Shown in pieces: positions 54,601 through 63,556 of a stretch of 64,000 nt of DNA. The notes below the pieces were generated by a model. It was not told where the DNA came from, searched no databases, and saw only the letters and a list, made by a program, of their open reading frames with translations. Positions within the stretch are counted from its first letter, which is position 1. Every line of letters begins with the position of its first letter. Both the position numbers and the translations under genes were made by a program. This stretch comes from Enoplolaimus lenunculus (Eukaryota; Nematoda; Enoplea; Enoplida; Thoracostomopsidae), in NCBI GenBank assembly GCA_030248215.1, contig JASANG010003349.1, positions 1-64,000 of the forward strand. The letters are read 5' to 3'.

Positions 54601-55177
54601 TATCAGTTTCACTCCTTGGCTTATATCAGTCTACCTGATCAGGGAAACTAAAACCTTTCTTGAGTTTGTGTTTGAAAAAATTAATTGAAATGAATCTTTC
54701 GCATAAAATTATAATCGTTTATGGCGGTTAGGATTTTTGTCTTGGCATAATGATGTAATGTAGTATTCTATCTGTTCTCTAACCATGGCGTACTAAAGTT
54801 GGAATCTCCACTTTTAATGAGACTCTGTTCCTTGTCGCGCTTCCCCCCTCAGATTATATTATTGTGTGGGGAGCAGAGCAGGATCCGTCACGCAATCGAC
54901 TAAGCAACCTTGATATACTCTGCTAATATATTTATGAAACCCTAGGGTCAATCTGAAAACGAACATTACGAAGCTTTCGCTAAAGTCATGTTGATTGGTT
55001 TTTAACCTAAACCGAACGAGGGACAAAGGTACATACCGAAAGACAGATCGTTAGGTCAGTGCCATCTAACAACATGACCTTGCATTCGATTTCTCCTTTT
55101 TTTCTTCCAGCAGACAGTTGATACGAATGACCTGATAGCGCCTTCCGACGCCCACGCATAGTTAAAAAACGCATCAT
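39191..55177 (-). CDS. EPB41L5: FERM protein of the EPB41L4/EPB41L5 (Yurt) group
   Basis: Join, in transcript order: 55177-55037, 53834-53730, 48164-48122, 47949-47871, 47650-47553, 47027-46819, 46477-46389, 46046-45977, 45562-45393, 45050-44724, 44264-43541, 43068-42927, 42747-42631, 42398-42307, 41952-40819, 40615-40457, 40346-40262, 39666-39191. The total is 4260 nt, 1419 residues, with all joins in phase. The FERM domain spans about 31-331: F1 with [17 protein letters not shown] and [14 protein letters not shown]2 with [23 protein letters not shown] and [20 protein letters not shown]3 with [30 protein letters not shown] and [21 protein letters not shown]-adjacent region ([20 protein letters not shown]) follows, then about 1000 mostly disordered residues and a C-terminal ITDI (class I PDZ ligand). 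This family sits at the cell cortex and regulates epithelial polarity and adhesion. The domain is certain. The tail splice choices and the exact paralogue (EPB41L5 or EPB41L4) are less so. Confidence 0.85.
40262..40346 (-). CDS. EPB41L5: FERM gene exon 17: Trp-rich tail motif
   Basis: Acceptor CCTTTCTAG, donor GTAAGA, phase 0 to 1, 85 nt. It encodes [18 protein letters not shown] followed by [10 protein letters not shown]. Ordered-looking, unlike its neighbours, and probably a functional short motif. Confidence 0.65.
40457..40615 (-). CDS. EPB41L5: FERM gene exon 16: disordered tail, His run
   Basis: Acceptor TTGCTTCTAG. Phase-0 donor TAT|GTATGC; a phase-2 donor seven bases earlier would break the next frame. 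It begins [11 protein letters not shown] and contains HHHH and Ser/Thr/Pro segments. Confidence 0.65.
40819..41952 (-). CDS. EPB41L5: FERM gene exon 15: long disordered tail
   Basis: Phase 0-0, 378 codons, acceptor TATATTTTGCAG, donor GAG|GTTAGT. It encodes Ser/Gly/Asn-rich low-complexity sequence with an acidic patch ([11 protein letters not shown]). Reading through would end at 40759, but the GAG|GTTAGT donor links in phase to exon 16. Confidence 0.75.
42307..42398 (-). CDS. EPB41L5: FERM gene exon 14
   Basis: Acceptor GGTTTTTAG, phase 1 in, phase 0 out, 92 nt. It encodes [17 protein letters not shown] and an acidic Ser-rich end. The donor GTCAGT is weak. The frame would otherwise stop 12 bases later. 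Confidence 0.55.
42631..42747 (-). CDS. EPB41L5: FERM gene exon 13
   Basis: Acceptor CAATATTGCAG, donor GTAGCA, phase 1-1, 117 nt. Ser-rich with a LQFPLKPF segment. Confidence 0.6.
42927..43068 (-). CDS. EPB41L5: FERM gene exon 12
   Basis: Acceptor GTATTTTTAG, donor G|GTTGTA, phase 0 to 1, 142 nt. It begins with a likely helix ([18 protein letters not shown]). Confidence 0.6.
43541..44264 (-). CDS. EPB41L5: FERM gene exon 11: long disordered tail
   Basis: Acceptor GATATTTTATAG, donor GTATGT, phase 2 to 0, 241 codons. Asn/Ser/Gly-rich with a poly-Asn-like start. The long ORF on the opposite strand (43470-44069) is its shadow. Confidence 0.75.
44349..44560. mobile_element. GGCTGGGTTTC family element, partial
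   Basis: Left end ggctgagtttctgaaatctt with ACTTAAGTA repeats. The right TIR is missing. Lies in the intron between FERM exons 10 and 11. Confidence 0.55.
44724..45050 (-). CDS. EPB41L5: FERM gene exon 10: FERM-adjacent region
   Basis: Acceptor GTATTTTTCAG, donor AG|GTGAGT, phase 2-2, 327 nt. It completes the FERM-adjacent motif (GRTEFQRVS, then [19 protein letters not shown]) and continues into a Ser/Thr/Ala-rich tail. Confidence 0.85.
45393..45562 (-). CDS. EPB41L5: FERM gene exon 9: F3 lobe end
   Basis: Acceptor ACGTTTCCAG, donor CA|GTAAGT, 170 nt. [25 protein letters not shown] and SRFSY are hallmark F3/PTB-like sequences of this family. Confidence 0.93.
45977..46046 (-). CDS. EPB41L5: FERM gene exon 8: F3 lobe
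   Basis: Acceptor TGCGTTTTAG, donor GTAAGT, 70 nt. Encodes [17 protein letters not shown] and CEDDES. Confidence 0.92.
46389..46477 (-). CDS. EPB41L5: FERM gene exon 7: F3 lobe
   Basis: Acceptor TTTGTTTCAG, donor TG|GTATGT, 89 nt. Encodes [20 protein letters not shown] and GRTKIGLFF; the split Trp codon joins to exon 8. Confidence 0.95.
46819..47027 (-). CDS. EPB41L5: FERM gene exon 6: F2 lobe
   Basis: Acceptor AAATTGTTAAAG, donor GTGAGT, 209 nt. Encodes [32 protein letters not shown] and YGVDMHTVL. Confidence 0.95.
47553..47650 (-). CDS. EPB41L5: FERM gene exon 5: F2 lobe
   Basis: Acceptor GTTTTTTCAG, donor T|GTAAGC, 98 nt. Encodes [16 protein letters not shown] and [15 protein letters not shown]. 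Confidence 0.94.
47871..47949 (-). CDS. EPB41L5: FERM gene exon 4: F1/F2 link
   Basis: Acceptor TTGCTTCAG, donor AG|GTTAGC, 79 nt. Encodes [20 protein letters not shown] and HEELT, near-identical to the family consensus. Confidence 0.94.
48122..48164 (-). CDS. EPB41L5: FERM gene exon 3: 43-nt micro-exon
   Basis: Acceptor TTATTTTCAG, donor A|GTAAGT. Encodes [14 protein letters not shown], the conserved end of the F1 lobe. Too short to appear as an ORF. Confidence 0.92.
48198..48543. mobile_element. GGCTGGGTTTC family element, copy 3
   Basis: Right end cgaaaacccagcc with ACTTAAGTA-type repeats on both sides. The left end is diverged (accgagtttattaaacccta). It lies 34 bases upstream of the exon 3 acceptor. 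Confidence 0.5.
51721..52063. mobile_element. GGGTGCAACCGG TIR element
   Basis: Left end gggtgcaaccggattt and right end attccggttgcaccct are inverted. Interior ends carry ACCGGAACCGGAA repeats. Confidence 0.65.
52071..52440. mobile_element. GGGATCGACCGG TIR element
   Basis: Left end gggatcgaccggatatt and right end ggatatccggccgatccct are inverted, with ACCGGAACCGG-type interior ends like its neighbour. It is probably a sister subfamily, eight bases away. Confidence 0.6.
53730..53834 (-). CDS. EPB41L5: FERM gene exon 2: F1 lobe
   Basis: Acceptor ACTGTTTGTAG, donor GTAGGT, 35 codons. Encodes [20 protein letters not shown], then [15 protein letters not shown]. Phase 0-0. Confidence 0.93.
55037..55177 (-). 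CDS. EPB41L5: FERM gene exon 1: start and F1 lobe
   Basis: 47 codons from tandem ATGs at 55177 and 55174 ([16 protein letters not shown], basic as in EPB41L4/5 N-termini), then [19 protein letters not shown]. Donor GTATGT. An acceptor-like TTTTCAG ends at 55202, 24 bases upstream, and the frame is open across it. An upstream ATG|GTGAGT at 55250 with a 46-base intron is an alternative start. Confidence 0.85.
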
Positions 55178-56753
55178 GGTTACAACATTGTAATAAAATA
55201 ACTGAAAATGGTAATCCTATTAAACAGCGAGAACAAAGAAAACTCACCATTATAATTTACACCGAAATTAAACAAATAATCCGCAGAAAACATTTCCGTT
55301 TGACAACCTTGAAAACATTCCTGTTTATAACCTTACACACTTTCTGTTTTGCACACAAACAGAAACCTAAACTTAGACTAAAAAATAAAATTCTTCGAAA
55401 ACAAAGTTTCATCAGTTTCCAACGAACAAAATCCTTCTTCGGCAAATATTAAAAACGTGAGTGACGTACTGGGCAAAAACTAAATTGCGTATTCCAAGCT
55501 ATGATCACATACACACTAGTTCTTGTAATTTCTCAGGCTGAAATCCGAATACAAAAATTACAACATGTTACTGACTTAACACAAAGGACTCTCATTAGTT
55601 GCACTAGCTATGTTGAACAATCAGTATATACTCAGAAACATTTTGTAACGCAACGAGCGTGGGGTACTCAATTAAGAAGTGGAACAATTTACTCAATCCA
55701 CAGATTAAACATTGGCAACTCCTAGTTAATAACGTAGCAGTTTATTACTCCATTTCAATAACAAATATTACCAAATTAGAAGTTGAGGATTTTAATTCAT
55801 AGGCAACTGAAACTTGGTAGCAAATACTTTTCTGCACTGTTAGTATCCACATTGAGCCTTTATACATTAATAATTTCAGTGAAATTTGCGAAACCAAAAG
55901 AATTTGTCAGGTTAATAACAAACCGTAAAACCAGAAACGGCACATTAAACTAGTTCAGTAAATTTTGCCAGAATCGCTGCTGAATCAAAACAGGATAAGC
56001 TAGTAATGCTGGACATAGTAAGTTTTAGCAACAATTCTGTTGAAAGCTAGCTGTAGAGTTTGCTCGACCAGTTTACAAATAGCCCTCAAATTAGAAAGAA
56101 GTGCTAAACGACTCAAGGTTTTCAAATATTTTCCGACAACAGACCCTATTTTCCAGTAAATTTTTTGAAGCTGGTCAGAATTGTGACAAGTTGTTGGTTT
56201 TTCAGTATGTTTTTTCTGCTTTGTTTTTCCAAATGAGTGAAAAAACAAAACGAAAAAGGTTTTATAAAAATACTCTTATATGGTTATTCTTAACACACTT
56301 TTCACCCGGAATAATTTTGGTTAAGGGTCCTCCTTTGGAGGATTCGTATTGCTCAACAGAAGGCTAAAATTGAACAAAATTCTCTGTAAAAATGTGTCGG
56401 CATTAAATCGATCAACAAAAGACTGAATTTGCACAAAATTCGAAATAGACCAAAAAGATTAATTTTGCGTAAAACAATCTAAATATTTGTATTAAGTTTC
56501 GATTTTGATTTCAAACGGTGAAGGGATATAGTAGAACCATGGTGAAATTCCATTAACGCATAGGTATTTTTTTACTTCAATTTGCAAATATGGTGTTCAT
56601 TTGTATACAATATAAAAAAAATCAGTTACTTCTTTCCAGGATATTTCGTTTTTTATCACAATTCCCGAGCCACTCGCCTCGAGAGAATTAAAAATGTTTA
56701 AGCCATTGATAGAAAATACATCTACGGTTGGGCAAATTTAACCTGCTTTTGTT

Positions 56754-56987
56754 CTCAGCGCAGTGTATACACGTTAAATAGTATATATCGCACCGCGTAC
56801 AATTGCAACACGTATACATAGTACTAAATCACCACAAGACATGAGAGCCCCCTCGGGCTCGAGCGTCAAGCTCCTATAGCTGAGTGGTGATGGTATACGC
56901 CTCGTACTCCAGTCACTGGAGTTCGAATCCTAGCATAAAAGTAGGTCTCAGGGGAAATAGCAAATATTCATGTGAGAAAGGGTTAAG
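56754..56987 (+). mobile_element. tRNA-derived SINE-like element, copy 2
   Basis: Near full-length match to 25864-26100, including gctcctatagctgagtgg (A-box) and gagttcgaatcctagc (B-box). Polymerase III-type internal promoter arrangement. Confidence 0.7.
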
Positions 56988-57392
56988 CAAAAATATTTCA
57001 GTTTACTATCTATAATATTTTCTCAACTTTATCGCCGTTTTATTGCTTCGTTTTAATTCTTGTTGGTAGTCTCACGGGGTAGCAGGATAGGCAAAACTGC
57101 GTTTTGTACCCTTCCGAAATCCTAGAAACATTCAAGATGCACGTGAATTTTCTCAAGTTGAGTAGTTTGGAGCTCCATCTGTAACGCTAACGCGCCCATC
57201 CAAGGCGAACCTGCGCAATAATTTGGCAATTTTGAAAAGATACAAAGCAACTTTATGCCCCTGATGTAAGCTTTGGGTATATATACTCAGGTTCTAGCAC
57301 TAAAATGGCAATGCAGCCAGCTTTGGCGATCATTGCAACTGAAGAATATTATCCACAGGATGGATTTTGTGAATAAAATCCTATCTACTGTA

Positions 57393-57460
57393 TAGTGATC
57401 AGAATAAGACAGGGTAGAGGATACAAGTGTGGAGTGCCCATTTTGGGGACTTTAATACTA
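57393..57460. mobile_element. TGTAGTGACCC element remnant
   Basis: 'tatagtgatcagaataagac...gtgcccattttggggact' matches one end of the family, strongly decayed. Confidence 0.4.
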
Positions 57461-57697
57461 ATACCCGAGTGAGGCTCATATATCGTTGACTTACTTTTGG
57501 AAATATTAGTTTGTTCAACATCTTTCAACATTAATAGTTTTGTGGCGAAGGCTGCTAAAACGATAACATTAATTTAGCGACATTTGGACTTTGCGACAGA
57601 CTTTGAAGTTGAGAAAATATTCGTGTTAGCGCTTGAACCCGATTAGCTGTTGTTTCGGCCCATGTTACGATACAGACCGTCCCATTGTCCTAGGACT

Positions 57698-58059
57698 GGC
57701 TGGGTTTCTCTAATTTTACTTAAGTATTTACTTAAGTTATACTTAAGTAATTACTTAAGTCGTCCACTTATAAGTAAATACTTAAATTTTCGAGCAAAAC
57801 AAATAAACGCCAAATGTAAGCCGTTGTTATGAACAAGAAAGTAATAGTTTTGCTTTCTATTGAGGAGGGAGCAATAGTCTACAATTTCAACTTGATCAAA
57901 GTTAGTACCTATGCCTGAATGGTAAATTTGTAATCTATCAAGTTTAGTGAGCGACTTAAATATTTCCTTAAGTACGCTTTTAAAAACGAGAAAATGGTTT
58001 AGTATTACTTAACACGTACTTAAGTACTAAATCGTACTTAGGGTTTTGGAAACCCAGCC
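57698..58059. mobile_element. GGCTGGGTTTC TIR element, copy 4
   Basis: Ends ggctgggtttctctaatttt and gggttttggaaacccagcc are inverted. ACTTAAGTA units flank a middle similar to copy 1 ('aaacgccaaatgtaagccgttgtt'). Confidence 0.7.
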
Positions 58060-58950
58060 ATTGTGGTGTAGTAGGGGCAGATTTTACTTTTCTCGGGGGA
58101 TTGTAGCTCCCCTGACCACCGCATATACTAGTAATTTGGTATATAATTTGGTGTAATAGGGGCAGTCTTGATAGTAAAAATAACAGAAACGGATAGTGAT
58201 CGAAATAACGGAAAACGGATATAGCATTCCTGTCTACCAGTTTCAAGGAACGCTAAGGCTGAGCAAGACAAGTGTTTCATAAATGAACTGCATAGGGTGA
58301 ATTGTTTTCTGTACTCCTGGCATATGACTGCTCCGGGATAATGAAACGGCATTTAGGGCAACGTTGGCCGTTAATATGAAAACAATTCGTTTTGCCCGAT
58401 TGGACATAACAAACACAGCTCTTGTTTTGTACTTCCCCATACGGACTTAGGCTTCAGAAGCGTTGCACCTAAGCCATAACATCAAACTTGATGGGAGTGT
58501 ATAAGAACCAATTTTAGGTGTTATGGGTGGTTTGTACAAGAAAATTTTAAAGAAATAGGTGTAACGTCCAATTTGTTCTCTGCACTGTCCCTGTTTGTAT
58601 CGATAAAGTACGTGACCTCACCGTTAATACAATTTTGAACCGTATGTTTGCTTTAGTATTTTAAACAACTGTGTACTGTTGTCCACTACGCTGTGTTAGC
58701 GCAATTGTGGACAATGATAAATTGTTAAAGGCGAATGCAGTATATAAGTGCAATTTGTGCAATTTTATATGTATTTGCTGTATTGAATGGTCAAATATTC
58801 AGTTTTAAACCGTTAACACGGCGTATTAATGTTGAATTCTTTTAAGGAGTGCGAATGAAATGTCTTTAGTATATATTTAAAGTACATAGAAATATGTATA
58901 CATACATATATAAATATATCTTCGGTTTTATTTAATTTAAAGATGGGGCA

Positions 58951-59160
58951 CACCGCAAAAAATGGTGAGACAAATTGAGTATGTCTCTGAAATAGGCTAT
59001 TCTGGGCTTCACCTGACTCAAATTCGACTCCGCCAGAGTTAAACGTGCGACTCATTGAGTCAAATTGGACTCTGGCAAAGTCGTATTTGACTCAGTTTGT
59101 GTAGTCCCGTAAAGCCTATTTCGAAGAGAGCCACAATTTGATTGACCATTTTTTGCAGTG
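58951..59160. mobile_element. Hairpin TIR element (CACCGCAAAAAATGGTGAGA), copy 2
   Basis: The left end and the right end (ttgaccattttttgcagtg) are inverted. The interior GACTC/GAGTC pairs and 'gcctatttcg' block match the 34035 copy. Confidence 0.65.
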
Positions 59161-59297
59161 CATGTTTTGTGTTCAAAAGATTTACAAGTTCTAAAACGGA
59201 CATCTCATCACTGTACCCAGCTCCCACAGCCGAATATTATCTGATAACATTAAAAGAATAATTCTACATTACCAGAATTTTGTTTACTCATGTAAAG

Positions 59298-59458
59298 ATT
59301 GGGTGCAGAACGTCTGCAGGAAGCTTTAGACTAAATTTTGATTAGGCCTAGGCTCGACTAAGACTTAGGTATATAGGCTCATCCTTGCGCTTAGGCTTTA
59401 GCGTTGGCTTAGGAAAATGCTTATACGACTGTTGCTGGTCTGTTTTATACATTGGCGT
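59298..59458 (-). mobile_element. TTAGGC-bearing TIR element, reverse copy
   Basis: 'agctttagactaaattttg', several degenerate CTTAGGC units, 'aatgcttatacgactgttgc', end 'gtctgttttatacattggc'. Left end decayed. Confidence 0.5.
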
Positions 59459-62400
59459 AAATCTCTATGATTGCCCCTTGTGTCAACAGTCACAGTGACG
59501 AATCCAGAATTTTCTGGTGGGCTAGGAAACTTTGAGCGTCGAAATTTTACAGTTTTTTCAGAACGGTACAACTCGGTGACGCAATAAATAACCCAGATTG
59601 AAATTACATTTCCCCGCAATCACAACTTATTGACCGTGGCAGATCAGTGGGGGATACATACCGTATCCCTCCATTAATCTGACACTGTCAACAATTCGTG
59701 TTCGCGGGGAAGCCTGGTTTAGCTTTGGATAATTTGAGCCGGTTTTCAGTTGCTGGCTCGCTGTTTCTACCGAATACCTGCAATATTTAAACCATACATC
59801 TTTGTATTTGCTCAAATGTTGTCCAAATTCTCGAACGGCCTGTGGAAAAGTTGTTGTAAGAGATTATTCAGCTGATGTTAAACCCTGAAGCCTCGTACAC
59901 AAACCTGACGTTTTGATTTAACATTTAAGGTGCAGTTTATTCTGATCTTATAGCTCAACAAAGGTCAATGACCACCTTAGGGTCATTCTGGAAAGCTGTG
60001 GTCAAGATTATATGCACATTTTGCTTACATTTCGCATATATGTGGGGCTAAGACGGTTGATATTTGAAAACGAGAACAGCTGTTTTAAAGTTTCAAAGCC
60101 TTCTTATAACTGAATTTGAATTCAGTCTTGTACTTTTGGTAAATGTTTGATATGTTAGCAGAAAAATACCAGCAACCAAAATTTAGCTTTTGGCTTCAGT
60201 CAAAAATCGAGAATCGGTTCTGATGGAAATTCGTTGTAGGTTTTGGCAATTTCGGTACTAAAGTTTTTCACATTTTTGCGTAAATTGTGCCAATTTTACT
60301 GAGTTGAGTTTGTAAGTTGATATCATTTTTTGAAAGGTTTAAACCAGTTTTCGTTAAGCAAGAAAGTTAACATGCTTAGATTCAACTCATAGTTGTGTAT
60401 CAAATATATAAACATTTAAACGTTTTCTGACGATAGCTTCTTGATCCTTGAAGAAGCCTTTACCATTAGAAATGGAAAATTTCTAAATAGTCTAATTTGT
60501 ATGTGAAATAAATACGAAAAGTTATAAGAAACTAAAATATAATTATTTTTCAAAATCAAACTGTTTTTGACCAAAACTGACTAAAAATTAACTGTGAGGA
60601 GATTTAGCAAATTAGATACGGTAAGTGTCTGTTTAATTATAAATTTTAGCTATATCAATCAGTTAGGATTGCTGCGGGTATGGTGAGCAGCATAGGCGTT
60701 ATTGCAGTTTGAATTGTTTTGTAGTTTTTTGTCTCCACCCTCGGGCGGTGTCTTCTGTTTTTTCTAGCGGTACTTATCAAAGCAATTATGAGTGTTGAAT
60801 ACAGAAGAACATTTTTCATGAAAGTTTTGTATATTCTACGTTAGAAGTTTTAAGCTATGCTATACGATAATCTACGTCCTTGGCGGCTGACTTAATGCAA
60901 TTTGGATTGTATATTTTTTCTTTAACTTTACGATGATAGCGATATTTTTGAATCTCAAGAAAGCTTCAGTGGAAGAGACGACTTAAATAAATTGCTTATC
61001 GAGCAAAACCTGAGGTTCGGAAACCTAAAAAACTTAACATTAAACTCCATAGATCCGAAACGATAAATCTTTCGCACGTCCGGATAAATATCCGGTACGA
61101 ATTGCCGCGTATCCGCATATGAAAACTATCCGATGCCTATAATTAACGTCGAGTTTTCCAATTAAATATCTAAAACACGTGTAGAATAGCGAATTAAAGT
61201 TTGTGTTTGCGAAAATTTTATTATATCTTCGGAACACTGTACGTACTTTTCCAGGAGGAACAGAAATATATTTGCATTTAGGGCAGCGGTTTGGGTATTA
61301 CAGACCCCCAGTCTACAATATAGGGCCTCGTGTAAGTATATAAGCTACCTACAAAAGGAAAAACAGTTTATCCAAAAGTATAGGTGCACATATGCTGGGT
61401 GCAATGGAAAACTCGCGAACGAGAAGCAAATAAGTATGAATAACACAATGCATAATTTAAATTTCGCCGAAGGTGGGATATTTTTTAACTCGTATGGTTG
61501 ATCGGTTTTGCCGGACCCAATACCCTCCCCAGAGACGTCATGGTACGGTAGTCATGACACTGCTGCTTTTATTTAAAACAATTGTTTGGGAAGAGCCACT
61601 GATTTACCTTCAGCTTTCAATCTTGAACAAATTAAGTATATAATTTTTCTACGAAATTTTGCTACGGAAATTTAATATATTCACGTCAATATATCAGACC
61701 AAAATTGAAAATTTCTGATAAACCAAAATCAGTCCAGCACTCCATTGCAGAATTTACCAAGTTAGATATAATAGGACATGTCATGTTTATAGCTTTACCT
61801 TTATTAGGGTGTATTGCGTACATTCTTTAATGATTATGAGAACGTGGCGTTAACCCTTGTGCATATTTTCTCGTGCTTTTGATCCAAATAAACTTCTTGA
61901 TGCGAAAAGTTGTCGGATTTTAAATCTTTCATTTCAACACTCGTTGAGTTCAACGTGAAAATATGAGCTTATTTTGTGACACGTGATATATCATGAGCTG
62001 CTGATATCGCTATTTTAGTGACAGTTTGCTCGCAAATGTGTAAAATTTTCTAAATTTGATAAGACTGACTGCAGTTTGGAATTAGTACTACAGGGGTTAA
62101 GGGGTCGTGTCTTTAATGAAACTTGTAAACAATATAGAATTTTACTCATTTCGTGTCTATTGAAATGTTTGAAAGACACAAGATCAATAGAGACTTCTGC
62201 AAAAGATTTTACTTCGGCAGGTCATGACCGTCCTGAACGAATACTGACACCTTTAGAAAATTGTCGACCTTACTTGTGAGTCATCGAAAACAACTATGTA
62301 TTTCCAGAAAAATGCTTAGCCCCCCTAGCAAAGATGAGTTGGCTACGGGATTGAATTGCAAGGCTGAGCAGATCCTGGTCCCATAGGCTACGGGCCCGCT

Positions 62401-62510
62401 GCAATTAAATAAATGTTCTATCGAGCGAAAAAACTGATTTACAAATTTAGAACCAGCACTTTATTCTAAAGCCTGTCAATAATATCTTTTTGACTTTCCG
62501 CAAGTTTTCG

Positions 62511-62962
62511 AGAATTACTTCTCTTGCATGAGCCAGTGGAACTGCCATACAGGAATTACTTCTCTTATATGAGCCAGTGGAACTGCCATACAGGAATTAC
62601 TTCTCTTGTATGAGCCAGTGGAACTGCCATACAGGAATTACTTCTCTTGTATGAGCCAGTGGAACTGCCATACAGGAATTACTTCTCTTGTATGAGCCAG
62701 TGGAACTGCCATACAGGAATTACTTCTCTTGTATGAGCCAGTGGAACTGCCATACAGGAATTACTTCTCTTGTATGAGCCAGTGGAACTGCCATACAGGA
62801 ATTACTTCTCTTGTATGAGCCAGTGGAACTGCCATACAGGAATTACTTCTCTTGTATGAGCCAGTGGAACTGCCATACAGGAATTACTTCTCTTGTATGA
62901 GCCAGTGGAACTGCCATACAGGAATTACTTCTCTTGTATGAGCCAGTGGAACTGCCATACAG
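62511..62962. repeat. 41-bp tandem array, 11 copies
   Basis: Unit GGAATTACTTCTCTTGTATG + AGCCAGTGGAACTGCCATACA. Eleven units are almost identical; the first has GCATG and the second has TATATG in place of TGTATG. The uniformity suggests recent expansion. Confidence 0.95.
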
Positions 62963-63433
62963 AGGTGTAAATGGGAAAAATTTTCCACAAATTTTAATTT
63001 TTACCGTCTTTCTTTCCTCTCCCGCTCCCCAACCTTTTCCCACGGAAACCCAGATTAACCTGCAGTTCCACCCCCACCAACTTACAAACAATCTACCCTC
63101 CACACCAAAAAACCAAAATTTATCCCCCCCAAAAAAAAAAAACTTAACAACAAAACCACAATAGCTTACAGAACACGTGTCACTCCGTATTCTTTGTGTA
63201 AAAAGTGTTTAGTGTAAAAGGTTATATGTGTTTTCATTATTACGGCAGGAATAACGAGCTGGCATTTTTCAACTTTGCCAATCGGTAATTGTGCGATTAT
63301 AAATTATTTGATGGCGAGTTAGGAAAAAAACAGTGTGAACGGCGCATTAACAATACTATTTTAGTAACATCCTAAATGTTTTAAAAAAATTTAATAAATA
63401 TTTAAATTTTGGTTAAAACAGCTTCCAGGAACC

Positions 63434-63556
63434 ATGCTGGGTATTCCGTTTCTGGAACTCGTGTTTAAATCAATCAAACCATCACTCTGTGATGATATTG
63501 TTGACCGTATGAATTACTTGATCACAAGTTCATTGCTTGTATTTTTTGCTATTTTG
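63434..63556 (+). CDS. Innexin, first coding exon (partial gene)
   Basis: 41 codons from ATG to donor GTAAGT, phase 0. It encodes MLGIPFLELVFKSIKP, then DDIVDRMNYLITSSLLVFFA. This matches the innexin N-terminus: a short cytoplasmic helix, the conserved D-D/x-x-D-R-x-N-Y motif and the start of the first membrane segment. Innexins form invertebrate gap-junction channels and have four membrane segments. The rest (including the YYQWV motif expected in the second segment) lies beyond the window. An acceptor-like CTTCCAG ends at 63428, five bases before the ATG. The paralogue cannot be told from this exon. Confidence 0.88.

Larger units (their letters stand above)
55178..63433. other. Intergenic region between FERM and innexin genes
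   Basis: About 8.3 kb without a supported gene. It contains a SINE-like element, TIR elements at 57698 and 58951, a TTAGGC-bearing element at 59298, a 41-bp tandem array and low-complexity DNA. ORFs of 60-90 codons are scattered and unsupported. Confidence 0.45.

Noticed and set aside
55501-55725. 74-codon plus-strand ORF upstream of the FERM gene
   Set aside because: No splice or family evidence; typical chance ORF length.
62843-63103. Minus-strand ORF with repeats of a CMAVPLAHTREVIPVW-type segment
   Set aside because: Translation of the 41-bp tandem array, with no start context or homologue recognised.
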